64,000 nt of DNA from Ornithodoros turicata (lineage: Eukaryota > Arthropoda > Arachnida > Ixodida > Argasidae): the NCBI RefSeq assembly GCF_037126465.1, contig NC_088203.1:86614668-86678667 (forward strand), given 5' to 3'. How positions within the stretch are numbered: position 1 is the first letter of the stretch; the number at the start of each line of letters is the position of its first letter. Below the pieces are notes generated by a model. The model ran no database searches. It saw nothing but the letters and a program-made list of their open reading frames with translations, and was not told the origin of the DNA. Below, one piece after another: positions 10,293-21,116 of this stretch. The position numbers and the translations under genes were made by a program.

Positions 10293-12634
10293 GAGGCGAA
10301 GCGCTCGCTTCGTAATAATTCGTTTGAGTAAAATCTGCGCAGTTTTGGACCGATATATTTCGTACACATGTTCCTCACATCCCAAAGATTACGAATATAA
10401 AATAACCTTTGTGGTGATATTGTTGCGGAGTCCCATTTTAAGGACACCCTACATCGTTTCGACTTAGAGCCCATGTGCTCGTTGTAAATTGCGGACAAAA
10501 ATTGAACGTCCATCTATCTATACGTCCGCGCGCAGCTCACAGCGGTCGAGAAATCTCTCCCCCATTCCTGCAGCTTTTATTGCCGCTGGAAAGCCTAGTC
10601 TTCAACAGTTGTCCTTCCTACGCGGGAAACGCGGTACAGTCTTATTTCATTGAACATTTGCGTTTATTTAACATCCTATAGAAAAACTAAAAATGCTTGA
10701 TTGGGATCGAACAGCACATTTTGACACCAAATGAACAAAACGAACCAAATCTCTTGTTTGATTTCTATGGCTTTGATGCTCGTAAAGGGCTGATATGCTG
10801 ATATTCGGAGAGCAGCAGCCACGTAGGTCGGCTAATCGCTTTCTCACTTTGCTCGTGACTTACAGCGAGGCGGGACATGTATCTGCACGCGTTATAACGC
10901 TATAAAATGTATTAAACTTTGGACAACGACACGCGCGCCCCGATACAAAACGAAAACATGCAACGATGAACTGATGTATCTGTTGGTCTACTCCCCAGAC
11001 CGAGGCAGCGGGAGGAAAGTTGAGGCACAATTTCCTAATTATTTTTCTTAGCATTTTCTGATATCTGTAGAACAGCCTGTTGATCCGCATATCTCCTAAA
11101 AAATCTATAGATCTCCATAAAAATCTGTAGATGTGGCAACACTGGATATAATGTTTGACCTTTCACTGGGCGAAAAGGGAGCGTAACCTCAGCAACATTT
11201 GCGACGATTCCATTCCTGTTATGAGCTGATACAAAAAGGGAGGAATATCGTAATGTTGTCCAAACTGCAATTACGCGTGAAATAGCGATTTTCTGCCCAC
11301 CGAGATAGTGCTGTTTAGATGCAACCTAAAAACAAAATGACCTTTTGCTTCACTTCTTTCGCTAATTCTTCAATTCTTCGCAGCGCACCAAAGTTAACAG
11401 ACGTTGTCAACGGGGCGAACTTCTATCTTTCGCAATTAAAAAGTTGATTAGTTAAAATTAATTAGGGAAGCACTCCACGAAGTCGATGGTGCGGCCATAA
11501 GTCAGCCCTCTTGACCAAGAATATATCGCCAATTATTGTAATCGAATTAATGCATTTAAATGCAAATTCTGACCACAGTTAGCGCGTAGATATCCAAATT
11601 GATACAAAAAGGCATACACATTCCGAAGTTCTGTTTGTGATTACAGGACATTCTGTGTGGAGTCCCCGAGCATTTGCTAATACAGAGAGCGAAGAAGAAA
11701 GCGAATTTACCTTCCAGACGCCTTTGCTCTGCTCTGCTATGGGGACAACCCATGAAAGTAAAAAAAAAAAAAAGAAAAGAGGAGAAATGAGGTGGAGTGC
11801 CTGCGCAAAATTTCCACGGGGGGGGGGGGGGGCGATAGATATGCGCGTATGCCTATAGGGTCCCGCTTTCTTTTCACTTCACTTCTTCCTTCGGAATGGC
11901 CATTCCCATTTAGGGGCTCAGCGAGGGTATCTCTAAAGGTGCACAGGGGAACTGCGAGAAAGAAACTTGGTCGTAACAAATCACCCGTGAGCTCTCGACT
12001 TCCCTCGAGAGCGTCAGAGAGATGCATAACTCGCGTGCACCGAGGCTGACCCGCGGTGTTTGTGGAATGGTTTCTGAGAAGAACCATCGTGTGGGACCTT
12101 CCGGATGACAGGATGTTGGGGAGCAAATCGGGGCAATGTCTCGAAATTTAATGGGGTTTTCAATATAGCGGTAATCCTGAGAAGCTGAAGAGAATTGTGT
12201 CAGACCGGATATTCCCGCAGAAGATAGATGGGGTGACTGAAAATGGGATATATGCGGTCTACCACACGCGGTCTGTGGTGGGGAAACTCCGCATTCAAAA
12301 TGATAATAAGAAAAAGAAATAAAAAAAGTGTGGGCACACGAAAATAACGACGCGACACCCGACAGCCTAGTCCAGCCTTCTGACTGGAGATAGGGTTCTG
12401 AGGTGCGGCTATGCGACGAACCTCAGTGAGTCAGGACCCCGACCAATGACATGAGTACGAGTATGTCTAGAGGCATAGACGGACAGCCAAATCCTTGCAT
12501 ATTGGCCTTTGGTCTCTGTCAATACGGTGGCATGCAGCATCCGCACCAGGTGACAGTGGCGAGGAGGTGGTTTCCTCTCCGCCTGGAAGAGTCCTCCAGG
12601 AGCACGTCTATGATGAGAGGCTCCTGCTCGTCGA
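10293..12634. other. No gene seen; A-run and G-run at 11,761 and 11,817
   Basis: I find no supported coding sequence. An A-run (11,761-11,774) and a G-run (about 11,817-11,832) flank about 40 bp. Read on minus this is oligo(C) then oligo(T), a pattern shared with LINE tails elsewhere in the window, but the sequence between does not match the LINE tail convincingly. Confidence 0.35.
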
Positions 12635-12642
12635 GTCTCGAG

Positions 12643-13534
12643 CAGGGAAGGATAACAGTAATGGTAACGGAAACAGAAACGGTATATTACCAAAATAGGA
12701 GATGGTAACGGAAACGGAAACACATACCGCTGTCCTCCATTACCGGAAACAGAAACGGAAACGAAAATTACCATCCGGTATTGAACTCGGGTAATGGCTA
12801 TTACTTTTGTGCTATGACATTTAAGTGACTTTTCATTTCATTTTTGTATTTTAACGACTCCATTCCCTGTAACACTCTAAATAATACACGAGAGCATGGA
12901 AACAAAGCGCAGTATTGGATATCGAGGGTGAATCACTCACTTGCCTACTCGTGACATTGCCTACCTACACAATATCAAGACATGAGACTTACACAACATA
13001 GACTACACGCACAATACTCCACCGTAGCACGAGGATGACAGCATATATGTATATATTTACTTTCTTCATTTCACCGTGGCTATGGCAGTATCGTGTACTA
13101 CTATCGCCCACCCCATCATCATCCAATGTATGTGTGTGTGTGTGTGTGTACTACTGAGAGCGTCCGCCTATGAACGCGACATTGGTTGAAGGTTACGCTC
13201 ATCTTGGGTTGCTGGACTCAGAGTGACTGAAGACATGTTCTTACACTTCTTTAAAAATCTTGCAAGATGTGCGCATCTCAACGACGTAAAATTACTTCTT
13301 GTGTAGTGTGTACGCGTGACACCGAAGCAGCACTTGGTCAAAACAGGGTGCTGACAGAGCCAAACGGGTTGTCCTACCGCAGCTCTGTAACAGCCATTCC
13401 ATTACCGGAAACAGGAACGGAAACGTAACGGAAACGAAATTAAAAGCTGGTATCAGAAACTGATAACAGAAACGAAAATATAGCAGTAACGAAAATGGGA
13501 ACGGTAACGAAAATACGTCCGTTATCCTTCCCTG
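12643..13534. mobile_element. Non-autonomous hAT-type DNA transposon 1 (892 bp)
   Basis: The ends are perfect 14-bp inverted repeats, CAGGGAAGGATAAC, in a form typical of hAT termini (CAGGG). The element is flanked on both sides by the 8-bp duplication GTCTCGAG (12,635-12,642 and 13,535-13,542), the length hAT transposases produce. Inside each end lie reiterated GGTAACGGAAACGGAAAC-like words, probable subterminal transposase sites. No transposase ORF is present, so it must be mobilised in trans. The perfect duplication suggests a fairly recent insertion. Confidence 0.88.
13129..13150 (+). repeat. (TG)n microsatellite
   Basis: An uninterrupted run of about ten TG units lies inside hAT element 1. 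Confidence 0.85.
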
Positions 13535-13631
13535 GTCTCGAGTCTTAAATTATATTACCTATCCTACACCTACACGCTAACAAATGAGGGCGGGGGGGGG
13601 GGGGGTCGAGGTAGCTTGCCGTTGTTGGCCG

Positions 13632-13905
13632 TAGAGTCACTAAATAGGGGTACAGAGTATCGCATTCCTTTTCCGCGCCGGAGCCGCCGTTCGGTGTCCT
13701 CGATTGGGCCGATCGTGTCACGTGGTTTCTCCTTCCAAGAACGCGCCGTCCATGTTGAGTCCCCTCCATCCAAATCCGGTTTCCTCGGTTGCGAGCTGGC
13801 TCGACTGCGCGCAGTTCTCTTGCGGAGAAGGGAGAGGTTGGCATCACATTGCTAGGCGACGCAGCCGCGCCGGACCCAAGATGGCGGAGGGACACTGTAG
13901 ATGAG
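13632..13905 (-). repeat. YY1/X-box-bearing repeat, truncated copy
   Basis: The terminus TAGAGTCACTAAATAGGG and the following about 270 bp match, in inverse orientation, the complete copy at 57,886-58,196. It carries CAAGATGGCGG (13,877-13,887, a YY1-type site) and a TTGCTAGGCGAC block resembling an RFX X-box with one changed base. The second terminal repeat is missing; the sequence diverges about 25 bp before hAT element 2. Confidence 0.7.
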
Positions 13906-13930
13906 AGGTGCGCTATCCGCCCCTTGCAGT

Positions 13931-14830
13931 CAGACTTGTGCCCGTTACTCGAAAAAAGTAATTGATTACCGTTACCGTTACTTCTACGGATAAAGTAATT
14001 GATTACCGTTACCAATTACTCGACTCCAAATCTAATTGAGTAATGAGTAGAAAAGTAACGCGTTACTCCGGTCGTTACTTTGCATTCACGCAAAATATAC
14101 CCGTCTCTGTGTGCCTCAAAAAAGAGATAGAGAAGAAAAAAAAAGGTTCAACAGCTTCACAGCTTAAGTAACACGAAAAACAAAAACGTGTAGGATCTGT
14201 ACAGTTTGAGACAAAGGTTTACGGAACATGGCACTTGCATATTTCTTCAACGGAGTGGCCCCCCGGTTGCTATCAGGAAGTGATCGAATGAGGAATGGAC
14301 TTTATTCACATCTCAGTATCTGCGTCCGCTGCACTTTGCTGAGAGAGTGTCGCTCCAATAGAGAAACGTAACACCCCAGTGTTCCGTAAACTTTTGTCCC
14401 AAGCTGTATGTATACTGTATTTATCGCCCGGGAAGACGTTGACCCGGTTGTGGAAGAGCATTGCGTGGAACTTCCCCATGACTCCCTCAACCTCCAAAGC
14501 TTCAGGTACCACCACACTGGTGTAGGAAGAGATTAAGGAGAGCGACCCAGAAATTTCAGAACATCACTACAATGACCTCCGCGTGCTATAGTAGAACGGC
14601 CCAACAAAGGCTGACGGTACGAGGGGCTTGACTTCGGGCAGAGCATCTGAAAGATAAGTTAATCTCTGCCGGAAAAGTAATCAATTACTGAGTAATCGAT
14701 TACTCAGAAAACTAATTGATTACTCGAAAAATTACTTTGACAGTAAAGTAACTGATTACTCGAAAAATTACTCAAAAAGTAATTGATTACAAGTAACGCA
14801 ATTACTAGTAACGCGTTACGCACAAGTCTG
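13931..14830. mobile_element. Non-autonomous hAT-type DNA transposon 2 (900 bp)
   Basis: The terminal inverted repeats start CAGACTTGTGC on both strands, and the flanks carry the perfect 8-bp duplication CTTGCAGT (13,923-13,930 and 14,831-14,838). About 150 bp at each end is built from reiterated GTAATTGATTAC / CGTTACT words, again suggesting clustered transposase-binding sites. It has no coding capacity. It differs in sequence from element 1 at 12,643 but has the same length class and architecture, and sits only 400 bp away. Confidence 0.88.
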
Positions 14831-14838
14831 CTTGCAGT

Positions 14839-15361
14839 AGAGCTTCTCCAGCAGGTGGAGCGCCCTCTACCAGCCACGTGTTAACATTTGAGTAGTAACT
14901 TCGGGCGGGACTCCTCCTTTCCTTCGGTTTGACTTGTCTCGCTAAATCGTGTCCACTCAAGCGAAGCTTATTACAATCGCTCAGTACAGCGCACCTTTAT
15001 TTAGTGCCTCTAGGTTAGACAAAGTTACACTGCACGTTTGTAATTTTTTGTAATGAAACATGTATAAGACGCGACGAGCTTGCTATGCATGACCCGAGCC
15101 AGGCAAATCTCGCCGAAATGAAAAAGGAGTCGAATACTCCCAATTTCTTCCGTGGGTTTGACATTTTTATGGTTGCTGGTTTTTACGGGTTTCTTTTTCT
15201 TCTTATGCTTTTTTTTTTTTCGGTGGGTTTTACTTTTCCACGTTTCTGGCGGATGGGTTGGTGTTCTCTTTTGATACATTCCTTGTGGAATTCGAGGGAG
15301 AAGTGAAATTGCGGTACTACACGATTATCCTGATAGGAAAGGCCCGTAATAGATAATGAGT
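14839..15361. other. No gene seen
   Basis: No coding or repeat structure is recognised beyond a T-run near 15,209. Confidence 0.4.
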
Positions 15362-15505
15362 TTTAGCATACCGTACGCTGTCGCTTTTGCGTATACGTAA
15401 GGGATAGCGTCTTGGTTCTGCGCAATGCGCTGCTTATGTCTTGCGCGTGCGAACCACCAACGCTTTCCCTTACGTGCGCAAAGGCGACAGCGTATGTTAT
15501 ACCAC
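15362..15505. repeat. Fold-back element with ~60-bp arms
   Basis: The left arm (TACGCTGTCGCTTTTGCG ... CGTAAGGGATAGCGT) is repeated inverted at the right end with few changes, around a short centre with GCGCAATGCGC. It may be a MITE; no target duplication is clear. Confidence 0.6.
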
Positions 15506-16365
15506 GGTTATACTGAAACTCACTATTAAGTGTGCAGCAAATTACGCGGAAATCCACCCCTCTCATCTCCTACAGGGCTTTCTAAACGGGAACAACGCAA
15601 AACGGCGTCAGTGCATTGTTCTGACTTTTTAGCTCCCCGGCACTGGGGTTTTAACGCTTTTAATCATGAGCCTAAGGAGTCCTTACGTAATTATTAAGCT
15701 AAAGGTGCCGTCATGTCTACTGTTCAATGAAAGAACGTCTAACAATTGCTGTGTAGTTCTGCATTTTAAAAATTTCATTTTCATTTCGAACGTTTCTGCA
15801 GAATATACTATTAAAGTTGTGCAATGCGCTCTCACAGACATAATTTCGTTGCTACCAGAGAGCCACCAGGCCAAGGAAACGCCAGCTCAGTATCCGCGGC
15901 AATTTTAATTGAAATTCATTGTCACCTGTACCGTTTGTGAATAGTTTATGCAAACTCAGGGACCAACGTAGCCGTGACCTACCTCTCCGCGTGTTTTAAC
16001 TCTGCATATCTAACAAAAACCATAAAAATACTATAACCGTTCAACCGTAACATAACAATTGGGCAAATCGACAAGTTCTGAGATTACATGCGTGCGGAAA
16101 TAGAATTTCGCAAAAGTCAGGGATTTTGGCATGAGTCCAAGTCAGCACACGTTACGACAATACCCCGGGAAATCTTCAGCCGAATGATGTGCATTCACAG
16201 ATCCTTGCATCCACAGATCCCTTTGACAGCGCTACTTTGTCCAAAAAAATGTCCAGGCAGTTCATGGGCCAGAAACCGTGTCATAACAACAACCAACAAC
16301 TTTAGCTACAGTATTTCTAAGGCCAAGTAGAGCAGGAACAGCCGCAACGCAGTCAAATCGTGTAG
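15506..16365. other. No gene seen
   Basis: Short ORFs lack family motifs and no repeat ends are recognised. Confidence 0.4.
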
Positions 16366-16692
16366 TCAAAGCAAGCGAGGATACGCACCCTTTACAACCC
16401 AACATTTTGCGCAGCGCCGGTAGGGGACATACGACGCTGGCTCCACCTGCGTGGTGCAAGGAGCGGATAGCGGTCTTTCCGCGAGGCCCGTTTCTTGAAG
16501 AAAGCGCACGAGGTCTCGAGCTTTTGACAGTCGTACTGCATAAGAACCTTCGGGGAAGAGGATGTGAAGGGCGTATGCTCTGCTAATGTCGCACTCAATT
16601 TCATCTATGAAAACCTCCACGACGAACATTGCGTAAGAGTGTCCTTGCCCAGGCGTCTTCACATTAGGCAAGAATGCACCTAGCGACAAGCC
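16366..16692 (-). pseudogene. Unrecognised minus-strand ORF cut by the 8.7-kb transposon
   Basis: About 108 codons read from the left transposon junction down to a stop at 16,366. The composition looks protein-like (HSYAMFVVEVFIDEIECDIS, then ARDLVRFLQETGL). I do not recognise the family. If one copy of the CA duplication is removed, an open minus frame continues on the far side of the transposon (25,375-25,586), so an ORF of about 180 codons may have been interrupted. Two frames are open there, so this could be chance. Confidence 0.25.
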
Positions 16693-16693
16693 A

Positions 16694-16890
16694 CCCAGGT
16701 AGCACATAAAGTTGTCGGAACGTTGCAGCAATGTACTCAATGTGAGCGGAACGTTGCCAACAAAAAGTCAACGTATTTGCAACGTTCCCTGCACAACGTT
16801 ACGAATTTCACATGGAGAGTCGTTATGACAACGTTGATGAGTAAACGTTGCCTTAACATTTTTGCCGTAACGTTCACTGTACGTTTCCTA
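16694..16890. repeat. Left terminal and subterminal repeats of the EnSpm-like element
   Basis: A 12-bp terminal repeat is followed by about eight ACGTT-centred words in both orientations (GAACGTTGC, GCAACGTTCC, CAACGTTACG, GACAACGTTG, AAACGTTGCC). They probably form the transposase-binding array. Confidence 0.75.
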
Positions 16891-17633
16891 TTCAGAATTT
16901 TGGAAGTTCTGTTTCAAGTGTTTTCCCAATGACATTCTATGATGAAACTTGCTCAGAAGTATAGAAGTCATGCTCATAGCTTGCTGAGAAGTGGCAGACA
17001 TTTCGTGTACATTGTGGTTCTTCACAGAACAATAAACAGTGAAACTGCGGGCGGACATGTTCCTATACCTATATGCTCTGCCGCTAACGCAGCACAGGGA
17101 CACCTTGTAATTGATTCCGACCCGGTAAACATTATTTCAAGCTGCAGAGCGTGTAGCGGACGCGCGCAAACGGCACAGGAGAATCCAGATCCCCTGGCGG
17201 GAGTTCTGTACATGCAATAATTTAGAAATCACATTCATATATTTACAGGTTTGCTTGCGCGGCATTGTAGTTAAAATATGTTTTAAAAGAACCAGAACAG
17301 GATATTCATTACATATTGCAACGATTAAGCACACGTAGAGTTTAAACTATCACATTAGAATGTAAGCCAGCAGCCGCTATCAGAGGAGGCACAGTAAGCC
17401 GGTTTCCCGGCCGCGGAAATAGTGTCGCCACTGGCATTTCCCGCCAAATTCCGGCTATTTACTTTCCATTCGCTCCGGTCTCCCACGTGACCCTTCTCGA
17501 TCATGATTGGCTGAGGCTCATTTAACCGGTGGATTCGCCCGCGTTCGTTTCTCCGAGGCGCCGACCCGTCTGACCGTTGTGTAGCTCGCGTCTGCGGTGA
17601 TTTCGTTTCGTGGATTTCGAAGATCTTCGAGCC

Positions 17634-18335
17634 ATGGATGAACGCCTGAATGAAAGGTAAGCAGACAAACGTATGATGCATGTCAGTGATCAGACGTTTA
17701 ATACTGTCGCCTAACTGTGTGCACCTTGCCCCGTATTACATCACTTTCTGCCGGTAAACAGTCATGATCTGGTTGATGATTCTGCGTGGCGTTGCTTCTT
17801 GTGTTTTGTTCCGCTGTTCGAATGTGTCTGATGCTTAATACACTGGTGTGCATGAAAAGGAAAACAGCGTGCATCGCGTACGCAGGGCTCCTCCAATTTT
17901 GGCATTAGTCGACATTAGACGCGTAACGCTGGCATGTCTTATAGAGCGTATTCAGCCAATTAACGTTGCCTGTGCTCCGGTTTACCATATTATTAACAGG
18001 TTCCCTTGTTTTTTGTTTTTTCATTCAGACACCGACAGCTGTTCGTGGCCCTGCGATCCGCGAGCATGTGGCCCCTGTCACCAGAAAATTCGACAGTTGT
18101 GCTGGGATGAAGCGGATGGCTTCTGCGACTCATCACGTGCTATAGATATGTATAATAATATCTACTTTCTCCAAACCGAATAGGTTCTCTTAAGGATTGT
18201 ATAATATGATAGTCACGCTTTCTGTTGCTCGGCGCTATTTATTCTCTGTTTATTCTGCAGTATTCTGTAATAATCGTGTAGATTTACTTGCATTCAAATG
18301 TTGCTTCTTGTGTATATGTTTACCGTGTCAATAAA
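17634..18335 (+). CDS. Candidate two-exon small gene inside the EnSpm-like element
   Basis: An ATG in good context (GCCATGGATG) starts eight codons that end at a consensus donor AG|GTAAGC (17,656/17,657). A T-rich acceptor TTTTTTCATTCAG ends at 18,028. The joined frame codes 34 residues (MDERLNERHRQLFVALRSAS...) and stops at 18,108-18,110. AATAAA follows at 18,330-18,335. A Cys-rich frame (SCSWPCDPRACGPCHQK) overlaps exon 2 out of phase with this ATG. Upstream lies GC-rich DNA with a reverse CCAAT word (GATTGGCTG) near 17,505. It may be a real peptide, a 5' leader, or an upstream exon of the transposase. I do not recognise a family. Confidence 0.35.
18330..18335 (+). promoter_or_regulatory. 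Polyadenylation signal AATAAA
   Basis: GTGTCAATAAATTTGTAC closely resembles GTGTCAATAAATTTTTG, the signal of the DUF4806 gene at 25,079. It would end a transcript before the transposase ORF. Confidence 0.5.
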
Positions 18336-18747
18336 TTTGTACATGTGAATTCCTTCGTCTTCTGGATTTTCATTTTCTGCTTCCCGATAATATTAGCAGA
18401 TGACCTGGCGAAGCGCTCGGAACAGGGAGGGGGGGGAGGAGATGAGTGAGAGGGTGTGGAGAGGGCACGCAGCGCACATGCGCAGTTCGATCAGCCAGCG
18501 CGCGCTCTTTGGCGCCGTTTTCCGGCTATTTTGTCGTGATTCGTTACGGATGATCACGTGGTCAAGGGGGGCGGTGGTTTTCGTGGCGAAACTGTGGAAG
18601 CTACAGCTGCACTCCACTGCCGCTATCGTCATCAGCATCGAAGACGAACAGCCGCGAAGCCGAGGACCAGCAACTGCTCTCAACGGTTCTTCTTTCAAAA
18701 GTAAGTTGCTTTTTTGTGTTTTCATCGTCTGCTTCGAGCTTTTCGCG

Positions 18748-20916
18748 ATGAAACGAGTTAGACGTAGAATATCAGATGTTGGCAGTCGACAGAGGCGTCG
18801 ACGAGAAGCTGAAAATTGTCGTTTGCACCTCGCGTCCATAGACGATATATGTGACGACGATATGCGTGAAACTGGTGAAATTTCGGACGTTTCTGCCTCA
18901 TCTGCTGCTGATGAATATGGGAGGAGGGACAACGTTGTAGATGTACGTGCGTCGATGGAATTTCATTTGACTTCCGGGGTGTCAGATATTTCATTGGATG
19001 AAGTCTTGGTCACGAATTTAGATGCCAGCGGTTCTGGTGGCTCTTGTACCAGTTCGGAAATATCAGCCGCTGAAAGTGTGGCTGACAGTACATGGCCGGT
19101 GGAGCCTCGCGCTGTGCAGACAGAGGCACCTGATGCCGCTTCGTTAGGGGATTTAGGAACACAGATGTGCTTGCAAACTAATTTGAAGGAATGGGCCCTG
19201 GACACAAATATATGCGCATCACATCTCACAAGACTACTGAAGATTCTACAGCCCCACCATCCGGAGCTGCCCGGCGACGCACGGACGCTCCTGCGTACTT
19301 CTAGAGCCACTAAAGTCACTGAAATGGGTAGCGGCTCGTACTTTTATTTTGGCGTGGCCCCTGCGCTTTCCTACATTGTTTCGAAAGGCTGTCTACCAGA
19401 GGGGTGTAGGACTCTGACGCTGACTGTCAATATCGACGGGCTTCCTATTTCCCGAAGTTCACGATCCCAATTCTGGCCCGTACTTGTCCTTGCAAAGGAA
19501 AGTTCAGTACAGAAACCGTTCATTGCAGCCTTGTATGTTGGTGACAGCAAGCCTGATAATGTCACAAATTACCTGACTGAATTTGTTCAAGAAATGAACA
19601 CCATTACTACAGAAGGTTTCATTTTTGGTAATGTTAAATACAGCGTGAAAATCCACGCCTTCGTTTGTGACGCCCCAGCCAGGGCCTTTGTGAAGTGTAT
19701 AAAGGGGCATAATGCTTTTTTTTTGCTGTGAAAAGTGCACTCAGAAAGGAACATATTCTAGGGAGCATAGGAAAGTAATATTTCCTGAAACGGACAGTCC
19801 GCTTCGCACAGACGAGAGCTTTTCTTCACAAGGCCAGCCAGAACATCACCGCTGTGCATCTCTTCTTCTTGCACTGAATGTCGGACTTGTGACCCACTTC
19901 CCTGTGGAATACATGCACCTTGCTTGCTTAGGAGCAATGAAAAGGCTCTTAGTACATTATTGGGTTTGCAGCAAGCCTTCTCCTTCTCGGCTACCTGTTC
20001 AGTGTAGGATTGAGATATCACACAGTCTAGAAAGCTTCCAGACTCATACTCCATGTGATTTCAGCCGCAAGCCACGTTCTCTTACCGAACTGGATCACTG
20101 GAAAGCAACAGAATTTCGGAGCTTTATGCTCTATTTTGGACCTATTGCACGAAGAACCGTTTGGGGAAAGCATACTATGATCACTTCATGGTGCTTAGCA
20201 CTGCTTTGACTATCCTTGCCAGCCCTCGTTTTTGTGGAACACACTGGACTGTAGCGGATACCCTTTTGAAAGAGTTCGTTCGTGGTGCTGGAAGATTGTA
20301 CGGGGATGGTATCTATGTGTACAATATCCACTCTCTAGTGCACTTGGCTGATGATGCCCATATGCTTGGTCCAGTTGACACATTTCCGGCTATCCCGTTT
20401 GAGAATTTCTTGGGTCAGCTTAAAAGGCTCCTGCGGTCAGGGGTGCTTCCGCTCCAGCAGATTGTAAGGAGGATTTCGGAGACTGGACCAATGCGACCAA
20501 GAAATCCCGGCCACGAAGATGGTATACGACTCTCTCGGAGGCTTACCCAAGGCCCAGCACGAGATGGTTTCCAAGGCAGCCAGTATGCAACCCTTTTGAT
20601 CAATACCACGTTAATGTCCATCAAGACATCTGATTGCTGTGTGCAGCTGCATGACGGTAACATTGTAATCGTCCGAAACATTCTTGAGGATGATGGAAAC
20701 ATCATGATCTGTGGAAACTTCTTTGAAGCATTGCGTGACTCGTTCAGGAGTGGCGTGCCATCCTCGGAATTGGACATATACAGGGCTACAAATTTGTCTG
20801 CAGGCATGTCTGTGTGGAGTGCAGAACAGATAAAGGGCAAATGTGTTTGTCTTCCGTACAGCAATGGCTACGCTGTATTTCCTTTACTGCACCCACAAGA
20901 CCCTCAAACGACTTAG
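18748..20916 (+). pseudogene. EnSpm/CACTA-like transposase (tnp2-type), two frame breaks
   Basis: I start at ATG 18,748 (MKRVRRRISDVG); the frame is open further up, but that leader looks like 5'UTR with a donor-like AAAA|GTAAGT at 18,700. The acidic N-terminus is followed by the transposase core: VNIDGLPISRSSRSQFWPV, FVCDAPARAFVKCIKGH, CEKCTQKGTYS, FPVEYMHLACLGAMKRLL, KPRSLTELDHWKATEF, YNIHSLVHLADDAHML and FPAIPFENFLGQLKRLLR. This order is that of tnp2-type proteins that cut EnSpm ends. The Asp residues of NIDG and CDAP are candidate catalytic acids. The first break is in a T9 tract at 19,715-19,723, where eight T would keep frame. The second is near 20,158-20,170 at GTTTGGGG. The final frame runs to the stop at 20,916. 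Both breaks are single-base and homopolymer-linked, so assembly error is possible. Confidence 0.8.
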
Positions 20917-21116
20917 TGTACAAAACACACCTTCTTGTATATACTGTATATAGCTACCTGTATGTATTGTACATTCTACAAGATATACTTTGGTCTGCCA
21001 CAGGATACAATACACAAAGGTACATACAATGTGATTGCTGTTAGGGAATTGTGCTCAGGTTATTGCTTTCATTTGCGTTGGCCGTGGTGCTAAATAGTTT
21101 GCCTTTTGCGTTGCAG

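Noticed and set aside
18400..18747. N-terminal extension of the transposase ORF (443-codon version)
   Set aside because: It lacks family motifs, is compositionally different and contains a donor-like site; the ATG at 18,748 is a better start.
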